Origin: an uncultured Nioella sp.
GTDB lineage: Bacteria; Pseudomonadota; Alphaproteobacteria; Rhodobacterales; Rhodobacteraceae
Reading direction: 5' to 3'
DNA: 64,000 bases
Assembly (NCBI GenBank): GCA_947495575.1
Contig: CANLZL010000001.1
Location: 372,001 to 436,000 of the forward strand
This document shows positions 1-11,116 of the stretch, piece after piece. Position 1 is the stretch's first letter. Each line of letters begins with the position of its first letter. The notes beneath the pieces are model-generated. The model made no database searches. It saw only the letters and a list, made by a program, of their open reading frames with translations, and was not told where the DNA came from. A program made the translations under genes and the position numbers.

Positions 1-1
1 A

Positions 2-880
2 GCTGCACCAGAGGCCATAGGCGCGCTTTTGATGCTGCTGAGGTTTCGTGGGGAAACTGCTCCGGAAATTGCAGGATTTGTTGAGGCATTGTCGGGCCAT
101 AGCGCGGAATGGGCGGGCTTGCCTGTCGCGCTTGACTGGCCCTCTTATGCTGCCGGGCGCAGCCGTGGCGCGCCCTATTTCCTTCTGTCGGCGCTGCTGC
201 TGGCCCGCGTAGGGCTGCCGGTGATGCTGCATGGCTGGAACGCCCATTTGAGTGGCGCAAATGGGGTGGAAGACACGGCACGCCGGTTGTCTATTCCGAT
301 TGTGACGGAACCCGGCGCTGCCGCACGGGCTTTGACAGAGGCGGGGATCTTTTATGCGCCGCTGGCCGCGATCTCGCCCGCGCTGTTGGATCTGCTGAAA
401 CTGCGAGAGGTTCTGGGTTTGCGCAGCTGTATGAACACGGTCGCGCGGATGCTGAACCCCAGTGGGGCCGCGGCCTCGGTTCAGGGCGTGTTTCATCCCT
501 CTTACCGCGATTTGCAAACGGATGCTTCGGCGCTTTTGGGGCGGGTGGATCTGACCGTCATCAAGGGAGGCGGCGGCGAATTTGAGCGACATCCGGGCAA
601 ACCCATCGAGTTGTTCGGATTGCGGGACGCGCAGGGTTTGGAGGCCGTGGCCGAGCCGATCTGGACCGGTCCGTCGCGTCGTTTGCATGAACCAGATGCG
701 CCTTTGCCGGACCCCGTCGCTCTTTGGTCTGGGCAGGCGGCCGATCCGTTTGCCGAAGCGATCGTGACAGGCACAGCCGCGCTGGCGCTTTGGACGGCCA
801 GAGCCGTGGCAACACGGGCGGAATCCGAAGCGCTGGCCGAAACCCTCTGGTCTGAGCGCCACAAAGATTTAGCCGCCTGA
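2..880 (+). CDS. TrpD2-like (anthranilate phosphoribosyltransferase-fold) glycosyltransferase family protein, 5' end cut by window
   Basis: The reading frame is open to the first bases of the window (the residues before the track start read AAPEAIGALL), so the gene begins upstream and the TTG at 29 is only the track's choice. The visible 292 residues resemble the TrpD2/YbiB group, which shares the fold of anthranilate phosphoribosyltransferase but is not a dedicated tryptophan enzyme: LLMLLRFRGET, a DWPSYAAG segment, an HGWN segment and a glycine-rich VIKGGGGEFERHPGK stretch near the C-terminal half. It ends 11 bp before cysG and is probably cotranscribed with it. No trp genes are nearby, which argues against a role in tryptophan synthesis. 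The reaction in vivo is unknown; the YbiB group is known to bind nucleic acid. The family call is fairly sure and the function is not. Confidence 0.72.
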   Translation, partial: AAPEAIGALLMLLRFRGETAPEIAGFVEALSGHSAEWAGLPVALDWPSYAAGRSRGAPYFLLSALLLARVGLPVMLHGWNAHLSGANGVEDTARRLSIPIVTEPGAAARALTEAGIFYAPLAAISPALLDLLKLREVLGLRSCMNTVARMLNPSGAAASVQGVFHPSYRDLQTDASALLGRVDLTVIKGGGGEFERHPGKPIELFGLRDAQGLEAVAEPIWTGPSRRLHEPDAPLPDPVALWSGQAADPFAEAIVTGTAALALWTARAVATRAESEALAETLWSERHKDLAA

Positions 881-891
881 AGGAGCGTGCC

Positions 892-2283
892 ATGAAAACC
901 TTTCCGATGTTCCTGAAACTGGAAAACCGCACAGTGGTCATTGCAGGTGGCGGGGAACAGGCGATGCAGAAATGCCGCCTGATGCTGAAGACACCGGCGC
1001 GGATCGTCGTGCTGGCCGAGGCGCTGGAGCCGGAATTGGCCGGTTTGGTCGAAGACGGGCGGGTGCTTTGGCACAAGGGACCTATCACTGTGTCGTCCTT
1101 TGAGCAGGTGGCGTTGGCCTTCATCGCGACGGGATGTCCCGGCACGGATGCAGCCTTGCACGCTTTGGCCGAGGTCGCGGGCGCATTGGTCAACGTGGTG
1201 GATCAACCGGATCTGTGTGACGCGATCACGCCCTCAATCGTCGACCGGTCGCCCGTGGTTGTCGCCATCGGAACCGAGGGGACGGCGCCGGTTCTGGCAC
1301 GCCAGATCAAGACCCGGCTGGAAGATATTCTTGAACCACGCCTTGGCGATCTTGCGGCCCTTGCTGGCCGCTTGCGCGGGGCGGCTGCTGCGCGGTTGCA
1401 GCCTCGCCAAAGGCGGGACCTCTGGCGCTGGGTCTTTGGTGACCAACCCCGGACATTGTTCCGGCAGGGGCAGGAGAGGGACGCAGCCAAGCTCATCAAA
1501 ACAGCAATTGAACAAGCAGAGATCCCCGCCGCCGCGCCGACGCCAGTGGCCTTGGTCGGGGCCGGGGCGGGATCGGCTGATTTGATAACCTTGCGCGGGG
1601 TTCAACGCCTGCAGGAAGCCGATATCATCTTTTACGACCGCCTGACCGATCCCGGATTGCTTGAGCTAGCCCGGCGCGACGCAGAGCGGGTCTTTGTAGG
1701 CAAAACGCCCGGTTGTGCCGACTGGCCGCAAGACCGGATCAACGCGCGACTTGTTGCGGCGGCAAAGTCGGGTCAGCGGGTGGTTCGGTTGAAATGTGGT
1801 GATCCCGGCATCTTTGCCCGTGGGGCTGAAGAAGCCGCCGTTTTGGCCGAGGCGGGCATTGCCTGCGAAATGGTGCCGGGCGTCACGGCAGCCAGCGTCG
1901 CCGCGGCCTCTGCCGGCGGGTTTCTGACAGAACGCGGAACCACAAACAGCTTGGTTCTGACAACTGCAACCAATGCGGATGGGCAATTGAATCAATCGCT
2001 TAAGGCGCATCTTTCGCCCGGAACCTCGATGGCAATCTATATGGGCGTGGGCAAGGCGGCTGAGATCGAAGAGGCCGTGCGCGCCACCCCTTGGGCAGGC
2101 GATGTGTCGGCGCGCATCACCGAATCCGCAGGCACAGCAAATGAACGCCACGTGACCTGCAAAGGGCTGGATCTGGCGGCGACAATCGCCGCACATGAGA
2201 TTTCGGCGCCTGCAATCATCCATCTCGTTTTGCCTAAAAGGCAGGCCGCTATCATGCCTCTGCCACAGACCAAAACCGGCTGA
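892..2283 (+). CDS. cysG: Sirohaem synthase CysG (SirC dehydrogenase/ferrochelatase plus uroporphyrinogen-III methyltransferase)
   Basis: This fused enzyme makes sirohaem for assimilatory sulfite and nitrite reductases. Residues ~1-200 form the CysG N-terminal domain: a NAD-binding loop (VVIAGGGEQAMQK), the NVVDQPDLCDAITPS active-site region and the GTAPVLARQIK segment. Residues ~215-450 form the SAM-dependent methyltransferase domain that turns uroporphyrinogen III into precorrin-2, with GAGAGSADLITLRG, YDRLTDP, RLKCGDPGIFARG and the VPGVTAAS loop. The length of 463 aa fits full-length CysG. The ATG follows GGAG with good spacing. It is preceded at 11 bp by the TrpD2-like gene. No sulfite or nitrite reductase gene lies in the window; its partners are presumably upstream. 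Confidence 0.95.
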   Translation: MKTFPMFLKLENRTVVIAGGGEQAMQKCRLMLKTPARIVVLAEALEPELAGLVEDGRVLWHKGPITVSSFEQVALAFIATGCPGTDAALHALAEVAGALVNVVDQPDLCDAITPSIVDRSPVVVAIGTEGTAPVLARQIKTRLEDILEPRLGDLAALAGRLRGAAAARLQPRQRRDLWRWVFGDQPRTLFRQGQERDAAKLIKTAIEQAEIPAAAPTPVALVGAGAGSADLITLRGVQRLQEADIIFYDRLTDPGLLELARRDAERVFVGKTPGCADWPQDRINARLVAAAKSGQRVVRLKCGDPGIFARGAEEAAVLAEAGIACEMVPGVTAASVAAASAGGFLTERGTTNSLVLTTATNADGQLNQSLKAHLSPGTSMAIYMGVGKAAEIEEAVRATPWAGDVSARITESAGTANERHVTCKGLDLAATIAAHEISAPAIIHLVLPKRQAAIMPLPQTKTG

Positions 2284-2375
2284 AAAAATCCACCAATCAC
2301 CGCGAAACCGCTGCGACAAAGTTGATCAACCGATACCCGGTTGACCGATCAACATTGCCTCGCTATCCCAAAAGC

Positions 2376-2484
2376 ACGCGGGGGAGTCCAACCTAAAGGA
2401 CTGAGAGGCGGATAGGGCGAAAGCCCGGTGACGCGACCCTTTGAACCTGACCCAGTTGATACTGGCGTAGGAAGCTAGGCGCGT
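2376..2484 (+). promoter_or_regulatory. TPP riboswitch (THI box) upstream of thiC
   Basis: The 332-bp gap between cysG and thiC holds a thiamine pyrophosphate riboswitch. Visible parts are the CTGAGAG element at 2401, a GGGCGAAAGCCC variable hairpin, the conserved CCCTTTGAACCTGACC stretch (around 2437-2454) and the closing GATACTGGCGTAGGAAGC. ACGCG at 2376-2380 can pair with CGCGT at 2480-2484 to close P1. A short GGGG/CCCC hairpin follows (~2497-2510). About 130 nt then separate the aptamer from the GAGGAG ribosome site of thiC. No clear U-rich terminator is visible, so control may act on translation; that part is inference. Binding of TPP should shut off the whole thi operon. Confidence 0.93.
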
Positions 2485-2489
2485 CTTGA

Positions 2490-5380
<2,891 letters not shown>

Positions 5381-5549
5381 CATCACGGCAACCGATCTGG
5401 CCGCGATGCTGGAAGAGTTGGGCTTTTTGTCACCGGCCATCGCAACCGCTGTTAACGGTCAATTCGTACCTGCGTCTACGCGGGGAAATGCGACCCTTAA
5501 CGAAGGCGACAAGGTTGAGATCCTGTCGCCCATGCAAGGGGGCTAGGCC

Positions 5550-6317
5550 ATGAATTTCTATGGTGTAGACATTGCCTCGCCCTTGCTTTTGGGCACGGCG
5601 CAATACCCATCTCCGGCCGTTTTGGCCAAGGCGATCCGTGCTTGCGGAACGGAAATGGTAACAGTGTCCCTGCGTCGCGAGGCGGCCGATGGCAGCGGCG
5701 AGGGGTTCTGGCGCATGTTGCGTGAGATTGGCGTTAGGGTTTTGCCAAATACCGCAGGTTGCCATTCAGTGCATGAGGCTGTGACAACCGCCAAGATGGC
5801 GCGGGAAATCTTTGGCACCAACTGGATCAAACTGGAAGTCATCGGCCACGCTGACACGCTGCAACCCGATGTCTTCGGGTTGGTCGAAGCGGCGGCTCTG
5901 CTGGCTGAAGATGGGTTTGATGTTTTCCCCTATATGACCGATGACCTGGTCGTCGGTGAGCGCCTGATAGAGGCCGGATGCAAAGTTCTTATGCCGTGGG
6001 GCGCACCCATCGGGTCCGGTCAAGGGCTCAGAACGCCGGATGCCCTGCGATCAATGCGGGCGCATTTTTCTGGCGTGCCGTTGGTCGTTGATGCCGGGAT
6101 CGGAAGGCCCTCTGATGCGGCACATGCCATGGAGTTGGGCATGGATGCGGTGCTTTTGAACACCGCCGTGGCCAAAGCCGGCGATCCCGTCCTGATGGCC
6201 CGGGCGATGGCGCTGGCCATTGAGGCAGGGCAGGCAGGGTGCCGGGCCATTCCAATGGAGCCGCGCGATTTGGCAGTGCCGTCTACGCCTGTACTGGGCC
6301 TGGCGGAGTTTGCATGA
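5550..6317 (+). CDS. thiG: Thiazole synthase ThiG
   Basis: ThiG condenses deoxyxylulose phosphate, iminoacetate and the ThiS thiocarboxylate into thiazole phosphate. The 255-aa TIM-barrel protein shows [12 protein letters not shown] near the N-terminus, MVTVSLRRE (the usual TVALRR region), [13 protein letters not shown] with the Schiff-base lysine context, [12 protein letters not shown] and [29 protein letters not shown] near the C-terminus. The length is typical. It lies 3 bp after thiS, and its stop overlaps the thiE start. Confidence 0.96.
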   Translation: MNFYGVDIASPLLLGTAQYPSPAVLAKAIRACGTEMVTVSLRREAADGSGEGFWRMLREIGVRVLPNTAGCHSVHEAVTTAKMAREIFGTNWIKLEVIGHADTLQPDVFGLVEAAALLAEDGFDVFPYMTDDLVVGERLIEAGCKVLMPWGAPIGSGQGLRTPDALRSMRAHFSGVPLVVDAGIGRPSDAAHAMELGMDAVLLNTAVAKAGDPVLMARAMALAIEAGQAGCRAIPMEPRDLAVPSTPVLGLAEFA

Positions 6318-6907
6318 TGGAAAAATTCTATCCGGTGCTGCCAGATGCCGATTGGATCGAAAGATTGGTCCCTCTGGGGATCAAACAGGTTCAGTTGCGG
6401 TTCAAATCTGAGAACCCGCAGGACATCGGTCAGCAGATCGCGCGCGCAGCCAAGGTGTGCCGTGACCATAACGTCCAACTGATCGTTAATGATCATTGGC
6501 AATTGGCGATCGAGGCGGGCTGTGACTTCATCCATCTCGGGCAGGACGATATGGCGCTTGCCGATTTCGACAGGATCCGTGCGGCTGGTTTGCGATACGG
6601 CCTATCAACCCACGACCGGAAAGAACTGGCCTGTGCCTTGGCCTTAAAGCCTGCCTATGTCGCGTTGGGGCCGGTTTATGAGACTCGACTGAAGAAAATG
6701 AAATGGCGCCCCCAAGGGCTGCAAAAACTCGCACATTGGCGAGAGCTGGCCAAGGACACACCGCTGGTGGCAATTGGCGGTTTGACCGTCGAACGCCTGC
6801 CCGGTTTGTGGAAGGCGGGCGCAGATTGCGCCGCCGTCGTCACAGACCTGGTTACGGCCCCTGACCCAGTGGCGCGAACCAAAGAATGGGTGCAGGCATG
6901 TCGATGA
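6314..6907 (+). CDS. thiE: Thiamine-phosphate synthase ThiE
   Basis: ThiE joins HMP pyrophosphate and thiazole phosphate to thiamine phosphate. The product is 197 aa, slightly shorter than E. coli ThiE. It keeps the barrel signatures [26 protein letters not shown] (phosphate and Mg binding), the [13 protein letters not shown] loop and VAIGGLT. The ATG at 6314 overlaps the thiG stop (ATGATG); the earlier track start is inside thiG. The 3' end overlaps thiF. Confidence 0.92.
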   Translation: MMEKFYPVLPDADWIERLVPLGIKQVQLRFKSENPQDIGQQIARAAKVCRDHNVQLIVNDHWQLAIEAGCDFIHLGQDDMALADFDRIRAAGLRYGLSTHDRKELACALALKPAYVALGPVYETRLKKMKWRPQGLQKLAHWRELAKDTPLVAIGGLTVERLPGLWKAGADCAAVVTDLVTAPDPVARTKEWVQACR

Positions 6908-7869
6908 AGCGCTACGCCCGCCAAATGGCCCTTGCCGAAGTGGGGCATGAGGGGCAGGCCAAAATCCAAGCCGGGCATGTTGTTGTTGTCGGCGCTGGCG
7001 GATTGGGATGTCCGGCGCTGCAATATCTGGCCGGGGCAGGCGTAGGCCACCTAACCATCGTGGATGATGATCAAGTAGAGGTGAGCAATCTTCACCGCCA
7101 GCCGCTTTACCATTCGGGGTGTTTGGGGCAGGCAAAGGCCAAAGCCGCGCGGGCACAACTGACCGCACTCAATCCCGGTCTTTCTTCTTCGGCTGTCTCA
7201 TCTGCACTGACCCCCGCAACGGTTTCAGAGATTGTTGCTGGCGCTGATGTGGTTCTGGACTCAGCAGATAGCTTTGCAGTGTCCTATATTCTGTCAGATT
7301 TTTGTCGGGGGACAGAAACCCCGCTGATCAGCGCCTCCGCATTGGCGTTTGCTGGCTATGTGGGCGGCTTTTGCGGAGGCGCGCCAAGCCTGCGCGCGGT
7401 TTTTCCCGACTTGCCAGCGCGTGCGGGCACCTGTGCCAGTCAGGGTGTTCTAGGGTCGGTCGTGGGGATGCTTGGGGCCATGCAGGCGCAAATGGCCCTG
7501 GCCTGCCTGATTGGGCTGGACCCAAGTCCATTGGGGCAAATGATTACGGTTGACCTGAAGGATTACCGGTTCGGCGGCTTCTCGTTTCATGGGGCGCATG
7601 AACCGGAAAGGTCAGTTCCGTTTTTGGCTCGGTCAGAGATTCGACCAGACGATTATGTGATCGAGTTGCGCGATACCGAGGAGGCTCCGACACCGGTTTG
7701 CGCCAGCGCCCATCGCGCAACTGCGGAACAATTGGACTGTATTGACCCGAGCCCCGGCGCGCGGGTGGTGGTTTGCTGTAAATCCGGGCTGCGAGCCTGG
7801 AACGCGGCGCAGGCGTTGCGACAAAGGGGCCTGCACAATCTGGCGCTTGTCGCATTGGATGCCGCATGA
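6898..7869 (+). CDS. thiF: ThiF/MoeB-family ThiS adenylyltransferase with C-terminal rhodanese domain
   Basis: This is the E1-like enzyme that adenylates the ThiS tail and helps load sulfur. Residues ~1-240 are the ThiF fold: VVVGAGGLGCPALQYLAG (ATP loop), VDDDQVEVSNLHRQ and the QAKAKAAR segment. The TCASQGVLG segment carries the cysteine matching the ThiF catalytic Cys. Residues ~245-323 form a short rhodanese-like domain ending with the loop VVCCKSGLRAW, a plausible persulfide cysteine. Oddly, the first zinc CxxC pair (CYRC in E. coli ThiF) reads SLRA here, and no second CxxC is seen. The start may be ATG 6898 or ATG 6904; both overlap thiE. The operon position makes ThiF, not MoeB, the likely role. 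Confidence 0.88.
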   Translation: MSMKRYARQMALAEVGHEGQAKIQAGHVVVVGAGGLGCPALQYLAGAGVGHLTIVDDDQVEVSNLHRQPLYHSGCLGQAKAKAARAQLTALNPGLSSSAVSSALTPATVSEIVAGADVVLDSADSFAVSYILSDFCRGTETPLISASALAFAGYVGGFCGGAPSLRAVFPDLPARAGTCASQGVLGSVVGMLGAMQAQMALACLIGLDPSPLGQMITVDLKDYRFGGFSFHGAHEPERSVPFLARSEIRPDDYVIELRDTEEAPTPVCASAHRATAEQLDCIDPSPGARVVVCCKSGLRAWNAAQALRQRGLHNLALVALDAA

Positions 7870-8615
7870 CGCACCGGGTGTTGATTATCGCAGGCAGCGA
7901 CAGCAGCGGAGGGGCAGGGGTTGTTCGCGACCTCGCCGTCGCGTCGGATTTTTCCGTTCAACCGGTTCTGGCGGTTACCGCAGTCACCGCACAAGGCCCG
8001 CAAGGGGTGTCGGACATTCATCTGGTTTCGCCCGAAACAGTTGCAGCGCAAATCCGCTGTGCGCTAGAGGCGGGCGTCGACGCGATCAAGATCGGAATGC
8101 TGGGCGGCGCGGCCAATATTGATGCTGTGCGCGCCGAAATTGGCGGCAGAGCCATTCCAACCGTTCTTGACCCGGTTTTGGCCTCATCAACCGGCAGCAA
8201 TCTGTTACCTGTGCGTGACCTGCATCACCTCAGGAAAACCCTATTCCCGCTTTGTGATCTGTTGACGCCGAATTTGCCGGAAGCCGCAAGGCTATTGGAC
8301 AGGTCCGAGGCAACATCTGCTGCAAGCATTAAATCACAGGGGCTGGCCCTGTTGGAGATGGGGCCAAAGGCTGTTTTGATGAAAGGTGGACATGGTAGTG
8401 GCGGGATGTCCACTGATATTCTTATACAAGAGTCTGGGTTTCAGTCCTTCTCCAGCCCACGGCTGGCTGTCACTGCACGCGGTACCGGGTGTAGCCTGTC
8501 AACTGCGATCGCCTGTGCAATGGCAACCGGCCAAAGTGTTCCAAGAGCCTGCGAAACCGCAAAGGCCTACGTGGCTGACTGTTTATCAGGGTTGGCGTCG
8601 GTGACGCCCAAGTAG
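7866..8615 (+). CDS. thiD: Hydroxymethylpyrimidine (phosphate) kinase ThiD
   Basis: ThiD phosphorylates HMP and HMP phosphate to the pyrophosphate used by ThiE. The 249-aa ribokinase-fold product has the N-terminal IIAGSDSSGGAG substrate loop, AVTAVTAQGPQGV, the AIKIGMLGG strand, VLDPVLASSTG, LTPNLPEA and the TARGTGCSLSTAIAC anion-hole motif near the C-terminus. It is the last gene of the thi operon, overlaps thiF by 4 bp (ATGA), and its stop lies 1 bp from the stop of the convergent GntR gene. No terminator hairpin is evident between them. Confidence 0.94.
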   Translation: MTHRVLIIAGSDSSGGAGVVRDLAVASDFSVQPVLAVTAVTAQGPQGVSDIHLVSPETVAAQIRCALEAGVDAIKIGMLGGAANIDAVRAEIGGRAIPTVLDPVLASSTGSNLLPVRDLHHLRKTLFPLCDLLTPNLPEAARLLDRSEATSAASIKSQGLALLEMGPKAVLMKGGHGSGGMSTDILIQESGFQSFSSPRLAVTARGTGCSLSTAIACAMATGQSVPRACETAKAYVADCLSGLASVTPK

Positions 8616-8616
8616 C

Positions 8617-9273
8617 TTAAAGACCAATGGCGCGCATCTGTTGGGACATTTGAACAAACGATCCCCCAACATGTTTGCGGATAGCTGCGTCAGCGCGAGA
8701 CGGATCATGAGCACGGAACGCCTCAAGCAGTTCATCATGCTCTTCCATAATGGTTTGGAATCGGGTGGCGCTGATCCTGAGGCGTGAGGACTGGACGTTC
8801 AACGCGATCCTCAGGTTTCGCCATGTTTCTGCCGCGACCTGATTGTAATGGCGTTTACACAGGCAAGAGTGGAACGCGAGGTCCAGCCGCCTGAATTCAT
8901 CCAGATCGGTGATGGGAGTGAGCTTGATCTGGGCCTGAAGCGCCTCCATCTCTTCAATGTCTTCGGGAGCCGCATAATCGGCAAACCAACTCACGAAATA
9001 GGGTTCAAAGAGTTGAAGAACCTCAAAAATATTTTGGATCGTGGTCGCGTCGATCTGCTTGACCGTTGCCCCGCGATTGGGATGGATCTCGACATAGCCT
9101 TCGCCCTGCATCCTCCGCAAAACTTCGCGAACCGGACTGGTGCTGACGCCGAACCTTTTTGCCAGCTCTGACACTTTTAAACGGTCGCCACCCACTAGCC
9201 GCCCACCGGAAATATCGTTGAGAATTGCCTGATAGAGGGAGGCCTCTCTGTCTTTAGGATCAAGCTCGGTCAT
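8617..9273 (-). CDS. GntR-family regulator, FCD type, of the sulfatase cluster
   Basis: This is a predicted transcriptional repressor of 218 aa. Residues ~12-75 form a GntR winged helix (LKVSELAKRFGVSTSPVREVLRRMQGEGY, quoted in part). The rest is an all-helical FCD ligand domain with the metal-site pattern D..FH (LDLAFHSCL) and the later EEHDELLEAFRAHD and AAIRKH histidines. The ATG at 9273 is chosen over the track start at 9333 because GAAGG precedes it and the alignment to GntR proteins begins there. It is divergent from the sulfatase gene, and an 18-bp perfect palindrome lies between them. The inducer is unknown, perhaps an acid derived from the imported substrate. Confidence 0.88.
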   Translation of the reverse strand: MTELDPKDREASLYQAILNDISGGRLVGGDRLKVSELAKRFGVSTSPVREVLRRMQGEGYVEIHPNRGATVKQIDATTIQNIFEVLQLFEPYFVSWFADYAAPEDIEEMEALQAQIKLTPITDLDEFRRLDLAFHSCLCKRHYNQVAAETWRNLRIALNVQSSRLRISATRFQTIMEEHDELLEAFRAHDPSRADAAIRKHVGGSFVQMSQQMRAIGL

Positions 9274-9454
9274 CTTGGCTGCCTTCTTGTCGGTTGTGGC
9301 GCCCCATATTGACGTCAAAATCCCTACTGGCAAGGCCTTTGGCGACGGTCACGCCCTCAGATCATGCCCAATCCACACAAAAATGACGGTCCAAACAGGC
9401 AATGTTTTAAGGTTTTTTGCGACCAATTCGGAAGTTCTTGTGCACGAAATAAAA

Positions 9455-9472
9455 AAAATCGTCGACGATTTT
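9455..9472. promoter_or_regulatory. 18-bp perfect palindrome, candidate GntR operator
   Basis: The sequence AAAATCGTCGACGATTTT is a perfect inverted repeat in the 259-bp divergent gap between the GntR gene and the sulfatase. Its core TCGTCGACGA fits the TNGT..ACNA half-site style of FadR/FCD regulators, with a 2-nt centre. It sits 60 bp upstream of the sulfatase ribosome site. Autoregulation plus control of the sulfatase operon is inferred. No clear -10/-35 pair could be assigned. Confidence 0.6.
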
Positions 9473-9532
9473 GCAATATTTGTGTTACGAAATGGGCAGG
9501 GAGATTCGAATACGGTTCGAGGAGGGACTGAG

Positions 9533-11107
9533 TTGTCGGCCGAAAACACCAAGCTGCAGAACCAAAAAGCAGGGGCGCAGACGCGCCCAAACATTTTGCT
9601 TATCACAACCGATCAGCAGCGCGGCGACTGCATTGGCGTTGAAGGCCGGGGCGTTAAGACACCGAATATTGATGCCCTCTGTGATCGTGGGACGCGGTTT
9701 TCGACCTGCATCACGCCGCATCCAATGTGTCAGCCTGCCCGGGCCGCCATTCTCACCGGTAAGCTCCCTTACTCAAATGGCGTGCGCGACAACGGTCGCA
9801 ATCTTGCGCCGGAATATGCCGCAAATGGAATTGGCGGTATTTTTGCCGATGCGGGCTATCACACCGAGTTCATCGGCAAGGCGCACCTGTCAACTCACGA
9901 GACTTTTCATGCCACCGGATCGCCTGAATGCTACAACAGCACAGCCGATTACCCAGCCGACTGGGACGGCCCCTATATGGGGTTCGATAAGGTTGGCCTG
10001 ACACTGCGCCCGCATCACCACTGCAACTGGATCGGCCCTCCGTACACTCTGCAATATGAGAACTTTCTGAACCAAGATGGGCAGGGAGAAGCGCGTTGGC
10101 TGAAGGCGAAAGAAGCCGTTGAGCCGAAAAGCAGTCATTTTCAGGCTTGGAGTTCTGCGCTGGACCATCAATGGATGTCGACCCCCTGGATCGGAGATCA
10201 GACTGTTGAGATGATTGAAAAATCCGGTGAGTCCGATCAGCCGTTTTGCGCTTGGGTTTCTTTTCCCGATCCGCACCCACCTTTCCTGGCCTCGTCACCA
10301 TGGACGACACATCACGACAAAGATGAAATCGAGATTGCTAAAAACTACAAGTTGGATCCAGAACGTCGGGTCTGGTGGCATCAGGCATTTCTGGACCAAA
10401 AGAAAAAGAAACCCCTTCAGCGTAAACACGCAGCCGGTTTGCCGGACTGGGGTGAGTTTGGCATTCTGACAGAGGAAAATCTTCGCGACATCACGTCGAT
10501 TTATTTCGGAATGATCTCTGCAATTGACCATGAGGTCGGCCGGATTGTGGCCGCACTTGAAGCCAGCGGTCAGTTGGAAAACACCATCATCGTATTCACC
10601 TCGGATCACGGCGATTGGATGGGGGACCACGGGCTTTTGCTAAAAGGGCCGATGCTTTATGACGGTCTGCTGCGCGTTCCGATGATCATGGCCGGCCCGG
10701 GTGTGCCTGAGGGTCATGTCGTTTCTGATCCCGTATCCACATTGGATCTGCGGTCGACATTTGCAGACATGGCGGACATCGCGGCAGAAGATGACGACGG
10801 AAACTCACTCGTTGGTGTGCTGAATGGCGACGAAAGCCGCGAATATGCTCTCAACGAATGGGAAGTGGACGCCAAACGCTCTGGCATTGATTTGGACCTG
10901 CGCACTATCCGAACCAAGCGGTATCGCATGTCCGTCGATCTGATCACGGGCGCAGGCGAACTTTACGACATGAACGAAGATCCGGAAGAAATGCAGGACC
11001 TCTGGGGGGATCCTGCCCATAAAGCGGCGCAAGCCATGTTGATGGAACTCATCCAAGCGCGCCCTGAACCCGCAATTCCTGCCGCGCCGCGCGTCGGCTG
11101 GCACTGA
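9533..11107 (+). CDS. Sulfatase (formylglycine-dependent, arylsulfatase family), apparently cytoplasmic
   Basis: This is a predicted type I sulfatase that hydrolyses a sulfate ester. RPNILLITTDQQ near residue 20 holds the first metal aspartates. HPMCQPARAAILTG near residue 66 is the C-X-P-X-R signature whose cysteine becomes formylglycine. FTSDHGDWMGDHG near residue 350 gives the Asp-His metal pair and LLLKG the active-site lysine. The TTG at 9533 is preferred because GGAGGG lies 6 bp upstream; the track's ATG at 9275 would run through the regulator's promoter. The resulting 524-aa protein begins MSAENTKLQNQ with no signal peptide, so it should act in the cytoplasm. The next gene starts 9 bp downstream, and an importer follows. 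A phosphonate or phosphodiester hydrolase role is possible but less likely. Confidence 0.85.
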   Translation: MSAENTKLQNQKAGAQTRPNILLITTDQQRGDCIGVEGRGVKTPNIDALCDRGTRFSTCITPHPMCQPARAAILTGKLPYSNGVRDNGRNLAPEYAANGIGGIFADAGYHTEFIGKAHLSTHETFHATGSPECYNSTADYPADWDGPYMGFDKVGLTLRPHHHCNWIGPPYTLQYENFLNQDGQGEARWLKAKEAVEPKSSHFQAWSSALDHQWMSTPWIGDQTVEMIEKSGESDQPFCAWVSFPDPHPPFLASSPWTTHHDKDEIEIAKNYKLDPERRVWWHQAFLDQKKKKPLQRKHAAGLPDWGEFGILTEENLRDITSIYFGMISAIDHEVGRIVAALEASGQLENTIIVFTSDHGDWMGDHGLLLKGPMLYDGLLRVPMIMAGPGVPEGHVVSDPVSTLDLRSTFADMADIAAEDDDGNSLVGVLNGDESREYALNEWEVDAKRSGIDLDLRTIRTKRYRMSVDLITGAGELYDMNEDPEEMQDLWGDPAHKAAQAMLMELIQARPEPAIPAAPRVGWH

Positions 11108-11116
11108 GGTATAAAA

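Noticed and set aside
9275-9532. N-terminal extension of the sulfatase to the ATG at 9275
   Set aside because: It would overlap the start of the divergent regulator and translate the palindromic operator; a TTG with an ideal ribosome site lies at 9533.
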